5,430 nt of DNA from Gammaproteobacteria bacterium (GTDB taxonomy: Bacteria; Pseudomonadota; Gammaproteobacteria; SZUA-229). Of the stretch, positions 4,809-5,430 are shown one piece after another; positions within the stretch are counted from its first letter, which is position 1, and every line of letters begins with the position of its first letter. The notes beneath the pieces were generated by a model. The model had not been told where the DNA came from. It searched no databases and was given only the letters and a program-made list of their open reading frames with translations. The position numbers and the translations under genes are program-made. The stretch lies in the NCBI GenBank assembly GCA_002401185.1, contig NVSH01000088.1, positions 1-5,430 on the forward strand, in the 5' to 3' direction.

Positions 4809-5430
4809 TCAAGGCTGAAAATCAACAAAACGCTGGTTTTCCAATGTTTTGTTCATGCTATCACTTACCGGCTTCCAGGCATGGCCATAGATAATTTCAT
4901 AACTGGCAGGCAAAAGATCATCCTGTCTAAACTGCTCATAATTATCACGCATTGCCTGCAACAAGGCCTTACCACCAAGACCAGTACGTGCCGCAGCTGA
5001 GTTGTCTGCTCTGACATTCGCGCCAATCACTTTCAGGTCACGCATAACATCATCAGCAGAATCATAAGTAAGGGTTAAAACCTCCGCCTCCATCACGGGC
5101 TCAGCAAAACCATCATGCAATAACGCATCACCAATATCATGCATGTCGATAAATCGATTCACATGATTACTCTCGTCTGCAGCCGCCCAGCTAATACGTA
5201 ATTCTTTTAATGTATCCGGACCAAACGTAGTAAAAACAAATAGACCGCCTGGTTTTAACACACGTTTAGCTTCTAGCAATACTGCATTTAGATCGTTACA
5301 CCATTGCATACTCAAGCTAGAAAAAACCAGATCAAAAACATTATCGGCAAAAGGAAGTTGCTCGTTATCAGCGCACACCAAATGTGGCGCCCGCAAAAAT
5401 TTGCCATGGCGACGACTCTGCTCCAACATC
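4809..5430 (-). CDS. bioC: Malonyl-ACP O-methyltransferase BioC, C-terminal part, cut by window edge
   Basis: BioC uses S-adenosylmethionine to methylate the free carboxyl of malonyl-ACP, so that fatty acid synthesis can build the pimeloyl chain of biotin. About 206 residues are present of a usual 250-300. The frame continues past the right edge, and the methionine at 5429-5427 (MLEQSRR) is most likely internal, since this phrase normally follows the missing SAM-binding glycine-rich motif. Counting from it, visible signatures are CADNEQLPF (19-27), FDLVFSSLSMQWC (32-44) with the BioC-typical MQWC, VLKPGG (57-62), FTTFGPDTLKELR (67-79) and YEIIYGHAW (177-185). These separate it from UbiE-type methyltransferases. 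It converges on rpoH with 175 bases between the stops. It may be the last gene of a bio operon to the right, but that cannot be seen here. Confidence 0.9.
   Translation of the reverse strand, partial: MLEQSRRHGKFLRAPHLVCADNEQLPFADNVFDLVFSSLSMQWCNDLNAVLLEAKRVLKPGGLFVFTTFGPDTLKELRISWAAADESNHVNRFIDMHDIGDALLHDGFAEPVMEAEVLTLTYDSADDVMRDLKVIGANVRADNSAAARTGLGGKALLQAMRDNYEQFRQDDLLPASYEIIYGHAWKPVSDSMNKTLENQRFVDFQP

Noticed and set aside
5427..5429. ATG at 5429-5427 as the true bioC start
   Set aside because: The SAM-binding glycine-rich motif that must precede this point is missing and the frame stays open to the edge, so this Met is most likely internal.
1..5430. Mobile element, phage, CRISPR array, tRNA or toxin-antitoxin system
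   Set aside because: No transposase, direct-repeat array, tRNA-like fold or small toxin-antitoxin pair is visible; the window is filled by conserved housekeeping genes.

Overview
The window looks like chromosomal DNA from a non-enteric gammaproteobacterium with moderate base composition. The proteins read as close relatives of the E. coli and Pseudomonas versions. The gene order M16 peptidase (divergent) / ftsY-ftsE-ftsX / rpoH is, as I recall it, the arrangement seen in Pseudomonas. I see no mobile elements, CRISPR array, tRNA or rRNA, and I do not try to name a genus.

Layout: (1) 1-725, minus strand: N-terminal half of an envelope-targeted M16 zinc peptidase, running off the left edge. (2) 726-858: AT-rich divergent control region. 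(3) 859-3587, plus strand: the compact ftsY-ftsE-ftsX operon, encoding the SRP receptor and the FtsEX divisome ABC transporter. (4) 3588-3757: a 170-base intergenic region with a candidate terminator after ftsX and a dense control region for rpoH. (5) 3773-4633, plus strand: rpoH, the heat-shock sigma factor sigma-32, followed by a strong intrinsic terminator. (6) 4634-4808: convergent intergenic region with two hairpins. (7) 4809-5430, minus strand: the C-terminal part of bioC, a biotin-pathway malonyl-ACP methyltransferase, running off the right edge.

The most notable signal is a near-perfect CIRCE element at 3722-3748, directly upstream of rpoH. It has a consensus left arm TTAGCACTC, an exact 9-base spacer and a right arm GACTGCTAA that differs from consensus at one base. 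CIRCE is the operator of the heat-shock repressor HrcA. Its left arm abuts a perfect TATAAT hexamer and also covers the -10 of a candidate sigma-E promoter, so HrcA would be expected to repress transcription of the sigma-32 gene. In E. coli, which lacks HrcA, rpoH is controlled mainly by translation and protein stability. This locus instead suggests a hierarchical circuit in which the GroEL-sensitive repressor HrcA gates the gene for the DnaK/GroEL-sensitive activator sigma-32.

The encoded RpoH also differs from the family at positions linked to stability control: Asn to Lys in the RpoH box and Ala to Pro just before it. It keeps the region 2.1 residues through which E. coli sigma-32 is delivered by SRP and FtsY, and ftsY lies in the same gene cluster. 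Whether the rpoH CIRCE has been described in this lineage cannot be decided from the sequence alone.
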